A DNA stretch of 13,410 nucleotides from JAGBWK01 sp964490275 (GTDB lineage Bacteria > Bacteroidota > Bacteroidia > Bacteroidales > Muribaculaceae), in NCBI GenBank assembly GCA_964490275.1, contig CAZBBL010000043.1:1-13410 (forward strand), in the 5' to 3' direction. This document shows, piece after piece, positions 1 to 4,876 of this stretch. Positions within the stretch are counted from its first letter, which is position 1; every line of letters begins with the position of its first letter. Position numbers and translations under genes: made by a program. Under the pieces are notes generated by a model that saw only the letters and a list, made by a program, of their open reading frames with translations, was not told the DNA's origin and searched no databases.

Positions 1-60
1 GGTTACAAATGAGCCCCACTATCTACCTATACAACTATCCATTAGGGCATTCCAAAAAAA

Positions 61-74
61 TGACATGAATGTCA
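61..74. promoter_or_regulatory. 14-bp palindrome, upstream copy of a putative operator
   Basis: The sequence TGACAT GA ATGTCA is a perfect 6+6 inverted repeat. It is followed by a CTTTTTGGAG-like stretch that resembles the sequence after the second copy at 139-152, so the pair looks like a duplicated regulatory block 78 bp apart. No gene start follows this copy directly. Seen in sequence: symmetry and duplication. Inferred: binding site for a dimeric DNA-binding protein. Confidence 0.5.
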
Positions 75-132
75 ACTTTTTGGAGCGAAAATGTTGTTTG
101 TGTCAAAATTAACACTTAAATTTACATCCCAA

Positions 133-152
133 TACATTTGACATAAATGTCA
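133..152 (+). promoter_or_regulatory. -7 promoter box overlapped by second palindromic operator
   Basis: TACATTTG at 133-140 fits the Bacteroidetes -7 form TAnnTTTG, and its last two bases begin the palindrome TGACAT AA ATGTCA at 139-152. Transcription would start inside or just after the palindrome, so a protein bound here would be expected to block initiation. I see no TTTG -33 box at the proper spacing. The ATPase start at 171 then has a leader of roughly 25 bases. The promoter and repressor roles are inferred. Confidence 0.5.
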
Positions 153-170
153 CTTTTTTTGAAGTTAAAT

Positions 171-1424
171 ATGATTATTAAAAGAGAACGCTATCTAAAT
201 CAGCTTATTTCGAGCAGACACAATGGGCTAATCAAGATTATTACCGGATTAAGACGATCCGGCAAATCATACTTGTTATTTCACTTGTTTTATGATTATC
301 TGAAAGATCAGAGGATATCTGATGACCACATCATCAAAGTAGACTTAGAAGATAGGCGTAATGCACATCTGCGTAATCCGGATGCATTGCTTGCGCATAT
401 TGATTCAAAAATGATAGACAACAAGATGTATTACATCCTCCTTGATGAAGTACAGCATGTGCCGGAATTTGAAGATGTGCTTAACAGCTACCTTAAAATT
501 GAAAATGCCGACGTATATGTGACAGGCAGCAATTCCAGATTTCTATCAACGGACATAATAACGGAGTTCAGGGGACGAGGTGACCAAATACATGTATTTC
601 CTCTTTCTTTTGCCGAATTTATGTCTGTTGACAGCAGACATCCAATCGAGGCATGGATTGATTATTATACTTACGGAGGCCTTCCTCATGTATTATCGCT
701 GGATACGCCCAAGAAAAAAATAGACTATCTAAAAGGACTATTCTCTACTGTATATATAAAAGATATAGTTGAGAGATATAAACTGAATGGAGAGCCTGAA
801 CTAAAGGAATTGACTCAAATTATAGCATCAGTTATAGGCTCGCCGACGAATCCCAATAAATTGGCAAATACTTTCAAAAGTCTAAAAAATGTATCTCTAT
901 CCAACAAGACTATTGATAAATATTTGACTTATATTTGTGAGTCCTTCTTAACCGAAAAAGCAATTCGTTATGACATCAAGGGAAAGAAATACATAAATAC
1001 TCTATCTAAGTATTACTTTTCTGATTTAGGAATCCGCAACGCTATTCTTGACTATAGACAGCAGGAAGAAAATCACATTATGGAGAATATTATCTTCAAT
1101 GAGCTTAGGATACGAGGTTTTCAAGTTGATGTGGGCGTAGTGACACATCGAACAACAGATAGAGATGGGAAAACCATTCGGAAGCAATATGAAGTCGATT
1201 TTATAGCAAATCAAGGCAGCCAACGCTACTATATTCAGTCTGCGTCCATTATGCCTACAGATACAAAGGAACGTCAGGAATCAGCTTCATTATTAAATAT
1301 TGGTGATTCATTCAAGAAAATCATTATCGTAAAAGATTATATTAAGCCCAAAAGGAATGAAGAAGGGATCGTCACATTAGGGCTGATTGACTTCCTTTTA
1401 AAACCCGAACTTCTAAATTGGTAA
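171..1424 (+). CDS. AAA family ATPase with C-terminal DUF4143-type domain
   Basis: A P-loop ATPase of the AAA_14/DUF4143 group, which is common and often multicopy in Bacteroidales; its biological role is not established. Numbering from the ATG at 147, the Walker A motif GLRRSGKS is at residues 34-41, Walker B ILLDE ends at D100-E101, and a sensor-like TGSNS follows. The C-terminal part has YGGLPHV, YYFSDLGIRN and a late YEVDF motif that resembles the nuclease-like fold often seen in DUF4143. I place the start at 171 rather than 147, because the ATG at 147 lies inside the palindrome and next to the predicted transcription start, and family members typically begin near IIKRERYL. The gene is AT-rich compared with the right-hand part of the window, which suggests a different history. 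No partner gene adjoins it. The product class is secure; the function is unknown. Confidence 0.85.
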   Translation: MIIKRERYLNQLISSRHNGLIKIITGLRRSGKSYLLFHLFYDYLKDQRISDDHIIKVDLEDRRNAHLRNPDALLAHIDSKMIDNKMYYILLDEVQHVPEFEDVLNSYLKIENADVYVTGSNSRFLSTDIITEFRGRGDQIHVFPLSFAEFMSVDSRHPIEAWIDYYTYGGLPHVLSLDTPKKKIDYLKGLFSTVYIKDIVERYKLNGEPELKELTQIIASVIGSPTNPNKLANTFKSLKNVSLSNKTIDKYLTYICESFLTEKAIRYDIKGKKYINTLSKYYFSDLGIRNAILDYRQQEENHIMENIIFNELRIRGFQVDVGVVTHRTTDRDGKTIRKQYEVDFIANQGSQRYYIQSASIMPTDTKERQESASLLNIGDSFKKIIIVKDYIKPKRNEEGIVTLGLIDFLLKPELLNW

Positions 1425-1461
1425 TCACAGCATTATATCAAGCTTATAATGGTGGCCGATA

Positions 1462-1498
1462 GCGCGATGAATCACGCCCCTACATTGTTGATGCAAAC
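1462..1498 (+). repeat. 37-bp direct repeat, copy 1
   Basis: This block matches 2405-2441 at 36 of 37 positions (T versus C at position 25 of the block). Its core is GCG CGATGAATCA CGC followed by CCCTACA, a short imperfect palindrome with an ATGAAT centre. The two copies lie in the same orientation and enclose the candidate small RNA and the HTH gene. It looks like a dispersed intergenic repeat of the REP kind; I see no transposase nearby. Confidence 0.75.
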
Positions 1499-1528
1499 GA
1501 CTAAAAATCAGCAAAAATCGAAACTGTA

Positions 1529-1560
1529 TTTGTGAGATAAATGATTTTGTATTAAATTTG
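1529..1560 (+). promoter_or_regulatory. Bacteroidetes-type promoter for the candidate small RNA
   Basis: TTTG at 1529-1532, exactly 20 bases, then TAAATTTG at 1553-1560. Both boxes and the spacing match the established Bacteroidetes housekeeping promoter form. Transcription should begin near 1564. No open reading frame of credible protein character follows on this strand, so the promoter most likely serves an RNA. Confidence 0.65.
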
Positions 1561-1563
1561 CTA

Positions 1564-1698
1564 ATGCTATCACCTTCCACGCTTTCCATTGGAACAGCGC
1601 ACCCGGGGAGGTCTTTGAGTTACTACCGGTGTAACTACCAAGACAAAGATAACCTAACCCGTTGGCATCCCGCAGAACTGCCGACGGATCACTTTTTT
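1564..1698 (+). ncRNA. candidate small RNA of about 135 nt
   Basis: The stretch starts just after a matching promoter and can fold into three successive hairpins. Hairpin 1 (1580-1599) has an 8-bp stem with one bulged C and an ATT loop. Hairpin 2 (1611-1644) has GTCTT pairing AAGAC, then AGTTAC pairing GTAACT around a seven-base loop. Hairpin 3 (1659-1687) has a 9-bp stem and is followed after five bases by six Ts. The region is more GC-rich and structured than its AT-rich surroundings. I could not match it to 6S, SRP, tmRNA or RNase P RNA. A 68-codon frame running through it from a TTG at 1558 has no recognisable protein features and ends inside the opposing HTH gene. The ends are estimates. 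Alternatives are a structured repeat or a remnant of a larger element. Confidence 0.5.
1659..1698 (+). terminator. terminator-like hairpin ending the candidate small RNA
   Basis: CCGTTGGCA (1659-1667) pairs with TGCCGACGG (1679-1687), nine pairs including one T-G, with an 11-base loop. Six Ts follow at 1693-1698. The T run begins five bases after the stem, so this is a less than ideal intrinsic terminator. It ends next to the stop codon of the convergent HTH gene at 1700. Confidence 0.45.
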
Positions 1699-1699
1699 A

Positions 1700-1966
1700 T
1701 TATCCGACTGTTATTATTGGCTTCCCGAAGAAATCTGAAAGTAGGCCCAATGTGGCAAGCGTGAAGTTATGTTGACCACTGAGCCATTTGGTTATCTCGC
1801 AAGGGCGTTTGCCTATCGCTCTTGCAAATTCTGCTTTCGACAGCCCTGCTTTTGTCATAAGGTCATAAATGCGGTTGGAAACAGCCATCTGCATATCCAC
1901 TTCCTTATGAATCCGCGTTGGAATGGAAGCAACAATCTTATTATATTCATCAAATGCTGTTTTCAT
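1700..1966 (-). CDS. XRE-type helix-turn-helix DNA-binding protein (antitoxin-like)
   Basis: An 88-residue protein with a helix-turn-helix in its middle and C-terminal part: NRIYDLMTKAGLSKAEFARAIG, then EITKWLSG and a following helix that ends FFGKPI. This is the pattern of small XRE/Cro-type regulators, including many antitoxins. The first 30 residues are charged and helical and could mediate dimerisation. No toxin gene is found next to it on either side, so it is either a solitary regulator or the remaining half of a toxin-antitoxin pair. A TAACTTTG box at 1991-1998 on the minus strand lies about 25 bases before the ATG at 1966. Whether it binds the palindromes at 61-74 and 139-152 cannot be told from the sequence. 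Confidence 0.75.
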   Translation of the reverse strand: MKTAFDEYNKIVASIPTRIHKEVDMQMAVSNRIYDLMTKAGLSKAEFARAIGKRPCEITKWLSGQHNFTLATLGLLSDFFGKPIITVG

Positions 1967-1990
1967 ATATCAAACGTATAGAATGGATGG

Positions 1991-1998
1991 CAAAGTTA
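1991..1998 (-). promoter_or_regulatory. -7 box upstream of the HTH gene
   Basis: Read on the minus strand this is TAACTTTG, matching TAnnTTTG, and it would start transcription around 1985-1988. A second match, TACGTTTG, lies closer to the gene at 1971-1978. Neither has a full TTTG -33 box at 19-21 bases; the nearest candidates are TTTA. The surrounding 60 bases are very AT-rich, as expected for a promoter. Confidence 0.5.
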
Positions 1999-2136
1999 CA
2001 AAAAAGTTTTTACTTATAAATAAACAAAAAGGAAATTATTTGGGCACAAGCCGAAAAGTCGGTGCATGATTTTAGCGAGGATTTAGTTAAGCGATGAAAG
2101 GCACAATGGAGTATCGACGCGAGAAGATATCACCAT

Positions 2137-2167
2137 GTTTGTAGGGGCGAAATTCATTTCGCCCGCC
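2137..2167 (-). repeat. palindromic repeat related to the 37-bp direct repeats, inverted
   Basis: GGGCGAAAT (2145-2153) and ATTTCGCCC (2156-2164) form a perfect 9-bp stem around two bases. Read on the minus strand, the element is GGGCG, AA, ATGAAT, TT, CGCCCCTACA, the same frame as the copies at 1462 and 2405 with the inner variable bases changed. The pairing is conserved while the bases differ, as expected for a REP-like family. Confidence 0.6.
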
Positions 2168-2209
2168 ATCACCAACTGCCTCATCCTCATAGGCTTCCAC
2201 CATGGCCGT

Positions 2210-2233
2210 GGCGTCCGTTGAGGACGCCGATTT
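2210..2233 (+). repeat. hairpin unit A (stem plus GATTT)
   Basis: GGCGTCC (2210-2216), loop GTTGA, GGACGCC (2222-2228), then GATTT. It shares its layout and most bases with units at 2288-2311 and, inverted, 2340-2362. The stem differs from the others by paired changes, so complementarity is kept. Confidence 0.65.
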
Positions 2234-2241
2234 ACTCGTAA

Positions 2242-2267
2242 CCCCGTACACCGCCAGGTGTGCGGGG
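2242..2267. repeat. long hairpin B inside the repeat island
   Basis: CCCCGTACACC (2242-2252) pairs with GGTGTGCGGGG (2257-2267), eleven pairs with one T-G, around a four-base GCCA loop. It is the strongest single hairpin of the island, sits between units A and C, and does not share their GTCC core. There is no T run, so it is not an obvious terminator. Confidence 0.6.
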
Positions 2268-2287
2268 AATGAGTCCAAAACACGGAT

Positions 2288-2311
2288 GGTGTCCGTCAAG
2301 GACACCGATTT
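2288..2311 (+). repeat. hairpin unit C (stem plus GATTT)
   Basis: GGTGTCC (2288-2294), loop GTCAA, GGACACC (2300-2306), then GATTT. Same orientation as unit A. Relative to A, one stem base pair is changed on both sides (C-G to T-A), and the loop differs at two positions. Confidence 0.65.
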
Positions 2312-2339
2312 CTTGCCAACTGCATAGCCTACACACAAA

Positions 2340-2362
2340 AAATCGATGTCCTGTCGGACATC
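2340..2362 (-). repeat. hairpin unit D, inverted copy
   Basis: On the plus strand this is AAATC, then GATGTCC (2345-2351), loop TGTC, GGACATC (2356-2362). On the minus strand it reads as the same stem followed by GATTT, so it is the A/C unit in opposite orientation. Two stem pairs differ from unit A, again with both sides changed together. Confidence 0.6.
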
Positions 2363-2404
2363 CCTCGCCTCACGAAGCAGTTGCGTCGCTTCCACGTCGC
2401 TCGG

Positions 2405-2441
2405 GCGCGATGAATCACGCCCCTACATCGTTGATGCAAAC
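2405..2441 (+). repeat. 37-bp direct repeat, copy 2
   Basis: Matches 1462-1498 with one mismatch. Here the left arm is longer: GGGCG at 2403-2407 pairs with CGCCC at 2418-2422, so this copy keeps the full palindrome that copy 1 has partly lost. The spacing between the two copies is 943 bp. Confidence 0.75.
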
Positions 2442-2497
2442 CGGTTGGTTGGGGCCACTACCTATATTAATTGCTACTTGACCCGTTCATGCGAGGC

Positions 2498-2518
2498 AGG
2501 CGCTTGAGGGTGGCGCCT
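2498..2518. repeat. GC-rich hairpin left of the tRNA terminator
   Basis: AGGCGC (2498-2503) pairs with GCGCCT (2513-2518) around a nine-base loop. It is followed by a G-rich run to about 2550. No gene or promoter is visible in 2442-2550; this hairpin is the only clear structure in it. Confidence 0.4.
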
Positions 2519-2550
2519 ATGCCGACGGCCCGGGTATCGGGAGGGGGTGG

Positions 2551-2597
2551 CACACAAAAAAAGCCGACTATCGTGAGATAATCAGCTTTTTTGTGTG
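2551..2597 (-). terminator. long, probably bidirectional terminator after tRNA-Phe
   Basis: CACAC plus seven As and GC at 2551-2564 is complementary to GC, six Ts and GTGTG at 2585-2597, with further pairing inside (GA with TC, TATC with GATA) closing on a GTGA loop. Read on the minus strand, the inner GC-containing stem is followed by seven Ts, the layout of an intrinsic terminator for the tRNA transcript. The plus strand also gives a T run, so it may stop transcription from both sides. The right arm overlaps the last two bases of the tRNA gene. Confidence 0.7.
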
Positions 2598-2668
2598 GTA
2601 CCACCAGGAATCGAACCGGGGACACAAGGATTTTCAGTCCTTTGCTCTACCAACTGAGCTATGGCACC
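2596..2668 (-). tRNA. tRNA-Phe (anticodon GAA)
   Basis: Read on the minus strand, the 73 bases form a full cloverleaf. The acceptor stem GGTGCCA pairs with TGGTACC with one G-T at pair 4, the discriminator is A, the D arm is GCTC, eight bases, GAGC, and the anticodon stem AAGGA/TCCTT encloses CTGAAAA, giving anticodon GAA. The variable loop GTGTC is followed by a T arm with TTCGATT. CCA is not encoded and must be added after transcription. The T stem, CCCGG against CCTGG, has one C-T mismatch (bases 51 and 63). A matching promoter lies 40 bases upstream and a terminator directly downstream, so the gene is probably transcribed alone. Confidence 0.97.
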
Positions 2669-2707
2669 ATCTTTGCCAAGGCTTGCGGCCTTTTTGTTTT
2701 TGCGTTG

Positions 2708-2739
2708 CAAAGGTAAGACGTTTTTTTGAATTGGCCAAA
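2708..2739 (-). promoter_or_regulatory. promoter of tRNA-Phe
   Basis: On the minus strand, TTTG at 2739-2736, exactly 20 bases, then TACCTTTG at 2715-2708. Both boxes and the spacing match the Bacteroidetes promoter form. Transcription should start near 2704, giving a tRNA leader of about 35 bases. Confidence 0.8.
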
Positions 2740-2803
2740 TTTTCGGGCAACTTTCTTCAAAAATTTTCAGCAGCAAAAACTTAACTACATGTTTTTCAGT
2801 GGT

Positions 2804-3502
2804 TTATTTTAGCAGCGCCTTAATTTGGGTAGAAGTCGCCGTAGGCCAATGTTGAGCCAAGTGTTGGCATAGGCGCTCAAAAGATTGCTGAGGCGAGCGG
2901 CGCGAAGGCTTGATTGTGTTCTCAAACCATATCTCGGGCGTTGAATAGAGCGCCACGCCCCAGCCATAGCGCTGACCGGTAGAGGTAAACTTATATTCAA
3001 AGTCGGCGATGAGCAGCCATCCGCCCATCTGCAAGCGTTGCAGGGGCCCCTCCAAGGCTTGACGGCGAGGGCGCGGCGGAGCCATGGCGTCGTCGAGGGT
3101 GGAGATAGCCTTGCGACGAGGCGACGGCGGGAGCAGCATTTGGCGCATTTGGGCCGACGTGAGGCCCTCGTTTTGGCGCACGAGTTTTAGCAAACTATCT
3201 TCTACAGAGCCGGCCGTGGGGCGATAGAGGCTGCGACGATAATTAAGGAAGTCGGGCAGCAATTCTAAAGAGACGAAGCCGGCTTTGCGACGGAAAAACT
3301 TGCCATAGGCTGTGGTTTGCCGACGTATTACCGGGCCTTTCCATTCCCAACAACCTTCGTCGGCCAAAGTCTCGCCGAAGAGCAAGCCCGGGGCAGCCAT
3401 TTCTTCGACCGAGAAGCCGGGGATATTGTTGGCGAAGAAAGGGAGCATACCATAATGGATGGCAGCGTTGTGAAGTTTATCGCACGAATCAATCATTTCC
3501 AT
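2804..3502 (-). CDS. AlkZ-related protein of unknown function
   Basis: A 232-residue cytosolic protein if started at the ATG at 3502; the ATG at 3496 is the next choice. Segments such as GMLPFFANNIPGFSVEE, CWEWKGPVIRRQ, AYGKFFRRKAGFVS, LLPDFLNYRR, and near the end LLIADFEYKF and YGWGVALYSTPE resemble Bacteroidales proteins labelled AlkZ-related, that is, distant relatives of the winged-helix AlkZ/YcaQ DNA glycosylases. I assign this from remembered sequence likeness; the catalytic QxQ or QxD motif of AlkZ is not obvious, so glycosylase activity should not be assumed. The frame is open to an ATG at 3619, but that start coincides with the predicted transcription start and would add 39 Cys- and aromatic-rich residues unlike the rest, so I reject it. 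The gene stands between tRNA-Phe and the divergent PLP enzyme gene. Confidence 0.65.
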   Translation of the reverse strand: MEMIDSCDKLHNAAIHYGMLPFFANNIPGFSVEEMAAPGLLFGETLADEGCWEWKGPVIRRQTTAYGKFFRRKAGFVSLELLPDFLNYRRSLYRPTAGSVEDSLLKLVRQNEGLTSAQMRQMLLPPSPRRKAISTLDDAMAPPRPRRQALEGPLQRLQMGGWLLIADFEYKFTSTGQRYGWGVALYSTPEIWFENTIKPSRRSPQQSFERLCQHLAQHWPTATSTQIKALLK

Positions 3503-3603
3503 GCAGCAAATTAAGCAATAAATTTTGGGAATGTCATCGCGGAGCTGCAATAAAAAACAGCAATAAAACCGACGATGATGACCAATATATCGACAGAAAT
3601 AGC

Positions 3604-3611
3604 TATTTTTG
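3604..3611 (+). promoter_or_regulatory. -7 box for the plus-strand gene cluster
   Basis: TATTTTTG fits TAnnTTTG and would start transcription near 3615, leaving a leader of about 50 bases before the PLP enzyme gene. No TTTG box is found 19-21 bases upstream, so the call rests on the -7 box and its place in the divergent gap. Confidence 0.4.
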
Positions 3612-3620
3612 TCAGACAAA

Positions 3621-3652
3621 CAAATTTAAACCTCTAAATCAGATAGGATAAA
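3621..3652 (-). promoter_or_regulatory. promoter of the AlkZ-related gene
   Basis: On the minus strand TAAATTTG at 3628-3621 is preceded, after exactly 20 bases, by TTTA at 3652-3649, one base from the TTTG consensus. Transcription would start near 3617, giving a leader of about 115 bases before the ATG at 3502. Only nine bases separate this -7 box from the one facing the other way at 3604-3611, so the two promoters probably compete or share control. Confidence 0.5.
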
Positions 3653-3663
3653 CCGAAAATACA

Positions 3664-4851
3664 ATGGGAAAATACAACTTCGACATTGCCACCGACCGCA
3701 AAGGTTCTGATGCAATCAAATACTGTGAACTGGAGAAACGCTTTGGCAAAGCCGACCTGCTACCGGCATGGGTCGCCGACATGGACTTTGACGTCTGTCC
3801 CGAAATCAGCGATGTGCTTACAGCCCGCATCAATCATCACATTTACGGCTACTCCACCGTGCCCGACAGCTATTTCAACGCTATACTTCGCTGGATCGAC
3901 CACCGCTATGGCATGAAGGTCGACCGCGACGAGATTTCATATATCCCCGGTGTGGTGAAAGGCATCGCTTTTGCCGTCAACTTTTTCTCGGCCAAAGGCG
4001 ACAAGATTGTCATCCAACAACCGGTCTACCACCCATTTCGCATGGTCATCGAAGGCAATGGCCGCACTGTCGTCAACTCGCCTCTGCTGGAGACTGCCGA
4101 AGGCTATAAGATGGACCTCGACGGACTGCGTCGCGTCGTAGCCGAGGAGCATCCCACGATGATGATACTCTGCAACCCTCACAATCCCATCGGTTTGCAA
4201 TGGAGTAAGGAGACGCTCGCCGAGGTGGCTCACATCTGTGCCGAAGCCGGCGTCGTAGTGGTTTCTGACGAGATTCACGGCGACTTGACGCTCAATGGCT
4301 TGCGCCACGTGCCCTTCCTCGAAGTCAGCGACGAAGCACGCCAAATCGGTGTGATGCTCGGAGCGCCGTCGAAGACATTCAACATACCCGGATTGGTAAG
4401 CTCATGGTGCGTCATCAAAAACCCTGAAATGCGCCGTCCATTCTTCGACTGGCTCACCAACAACGAATTTAACGACCCGACATTTTGCGCCGTCTTGGCT
4501 GCCGAAGTGGCATATACCCACGGCGAACAATGGCTCAACGAAGTGTTGGAATATATCTCGGCCAACATACGCCACCTCGCTGAAGAGCTACCACGCATCA
4601 GCGACGGATTGATTACCGCCGTCAAGCCCGAAGCTTCGTTCTTGCTCTGGCTCGACTGTCGCAAGATGGGGCTGACTCAAGCCGAGTTGGTCGACTTCTT
4701 TATCAACCACGCAGGCCTGGCGCTCAACGACGGCTCGATGTTTGGCAAAGAGGGCCGCGGATTTATGAGATTTAATGCCGCCGCTCCCCGCGCCACCATC
4801 GACGAAGCTATCAAGAAGATAGCCGACGCCCTGGCCACATTCAAAAAATAA
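3664..4851 (+). CDS. PatB/MalY-type PLP-dependent C-S lyase
   Basis: A 395-residue fold-type I PLP enzyme of the MalY/PatB family, whose members usually cleave cystathionine or cysteine conjugates (cystathionine beta-lyase activity). The family signature LPAWVADMDF lies near residues 35-45, NPHNPIGLQWSKETL forms the conserved middle segment, D202 in SDEIHGD should contact the pyridine nitrogen, K237 in APSKTFNIPG should bind PLP, and FMRFNAAAPR near the end carries the carboxylate-binding arginine. The length is normal for the family. It is the first gene of the plus-strand run, 25 bases before aroA. A role in methionine or sulfur metabolism is likely; an aminotransferase role cannot be excluded from the sequence, since these proteins are often annotated that way. 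Confidence 0.9.
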   Translation: MGKYNFDIATDRKGSDAIKYCELEKRFGKADLLPAWVADMDFDVCPEISDVLTARINHHIYGYSTVPDSYFNAILRWIDHRYGMKVDRDEISYIPGVVKGIAFAVNFFSAKGDKIVIQQPVYHPFRMVIEGNGRTVVNSPLLETAEGYKMDLDGLRRVVAEEHPTMMILCNPHNPIGLQWSKETLAEVAHICAEAGVVVVSDEIHGDLTLNGLRHVPFLEVSDEARQIGVMLGAPSKTFNIPGLVSSWCVIKNPEMRRPFFDWLTNNEFNDPTFCAVLAAEVAYTHGEQWLNEVLEYISANIRHLAEELPRISDGLITAVKPEASFLLWLDCRKMGLTQAELVDFFINHAGLALNDGSMFGKEGRGFMRFNAAAPRATIDEAIKKIADALATFKK

Positions 4852-4876
4852 CACTCGCTACCCCCCACCCACCCTT

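Noticed and set aside
1558..1764. 68-codon plus-strand frame starting at TTG
   Set aside because: It runs through the RNA hairpins and terminator, then into the opposing HTH gene; the product has no protein-like features and the start overlaps the -7 box.
2087..2395. 102-codon minus-strand frame
   Set aside because: It is made of the hairpin units and palindromes read through; similar repeat-derived frames arise easily, and no promoter or domain supports it.
2529..2550. G-rich run that might form a G-quadruplex
   Set aside because: Only three tracts of three or more Gs are present, so a stable four-stranded structure is not supported.
2775..2796. AAAAAC/GTTTTT inverted repeat after the AlkZ-related gene
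   Set aside because: Six AT-rich pairs with no GC core; at most a poor terminator, likely chance in AT-rich sequence.
3503..3619. N-terminal extension of the AlkZ-related gene to the ATG at 3619
   Set aside because: The start coincides with the predicted transcription start, and the added 39 residues are Cys-rich and unlike the family.
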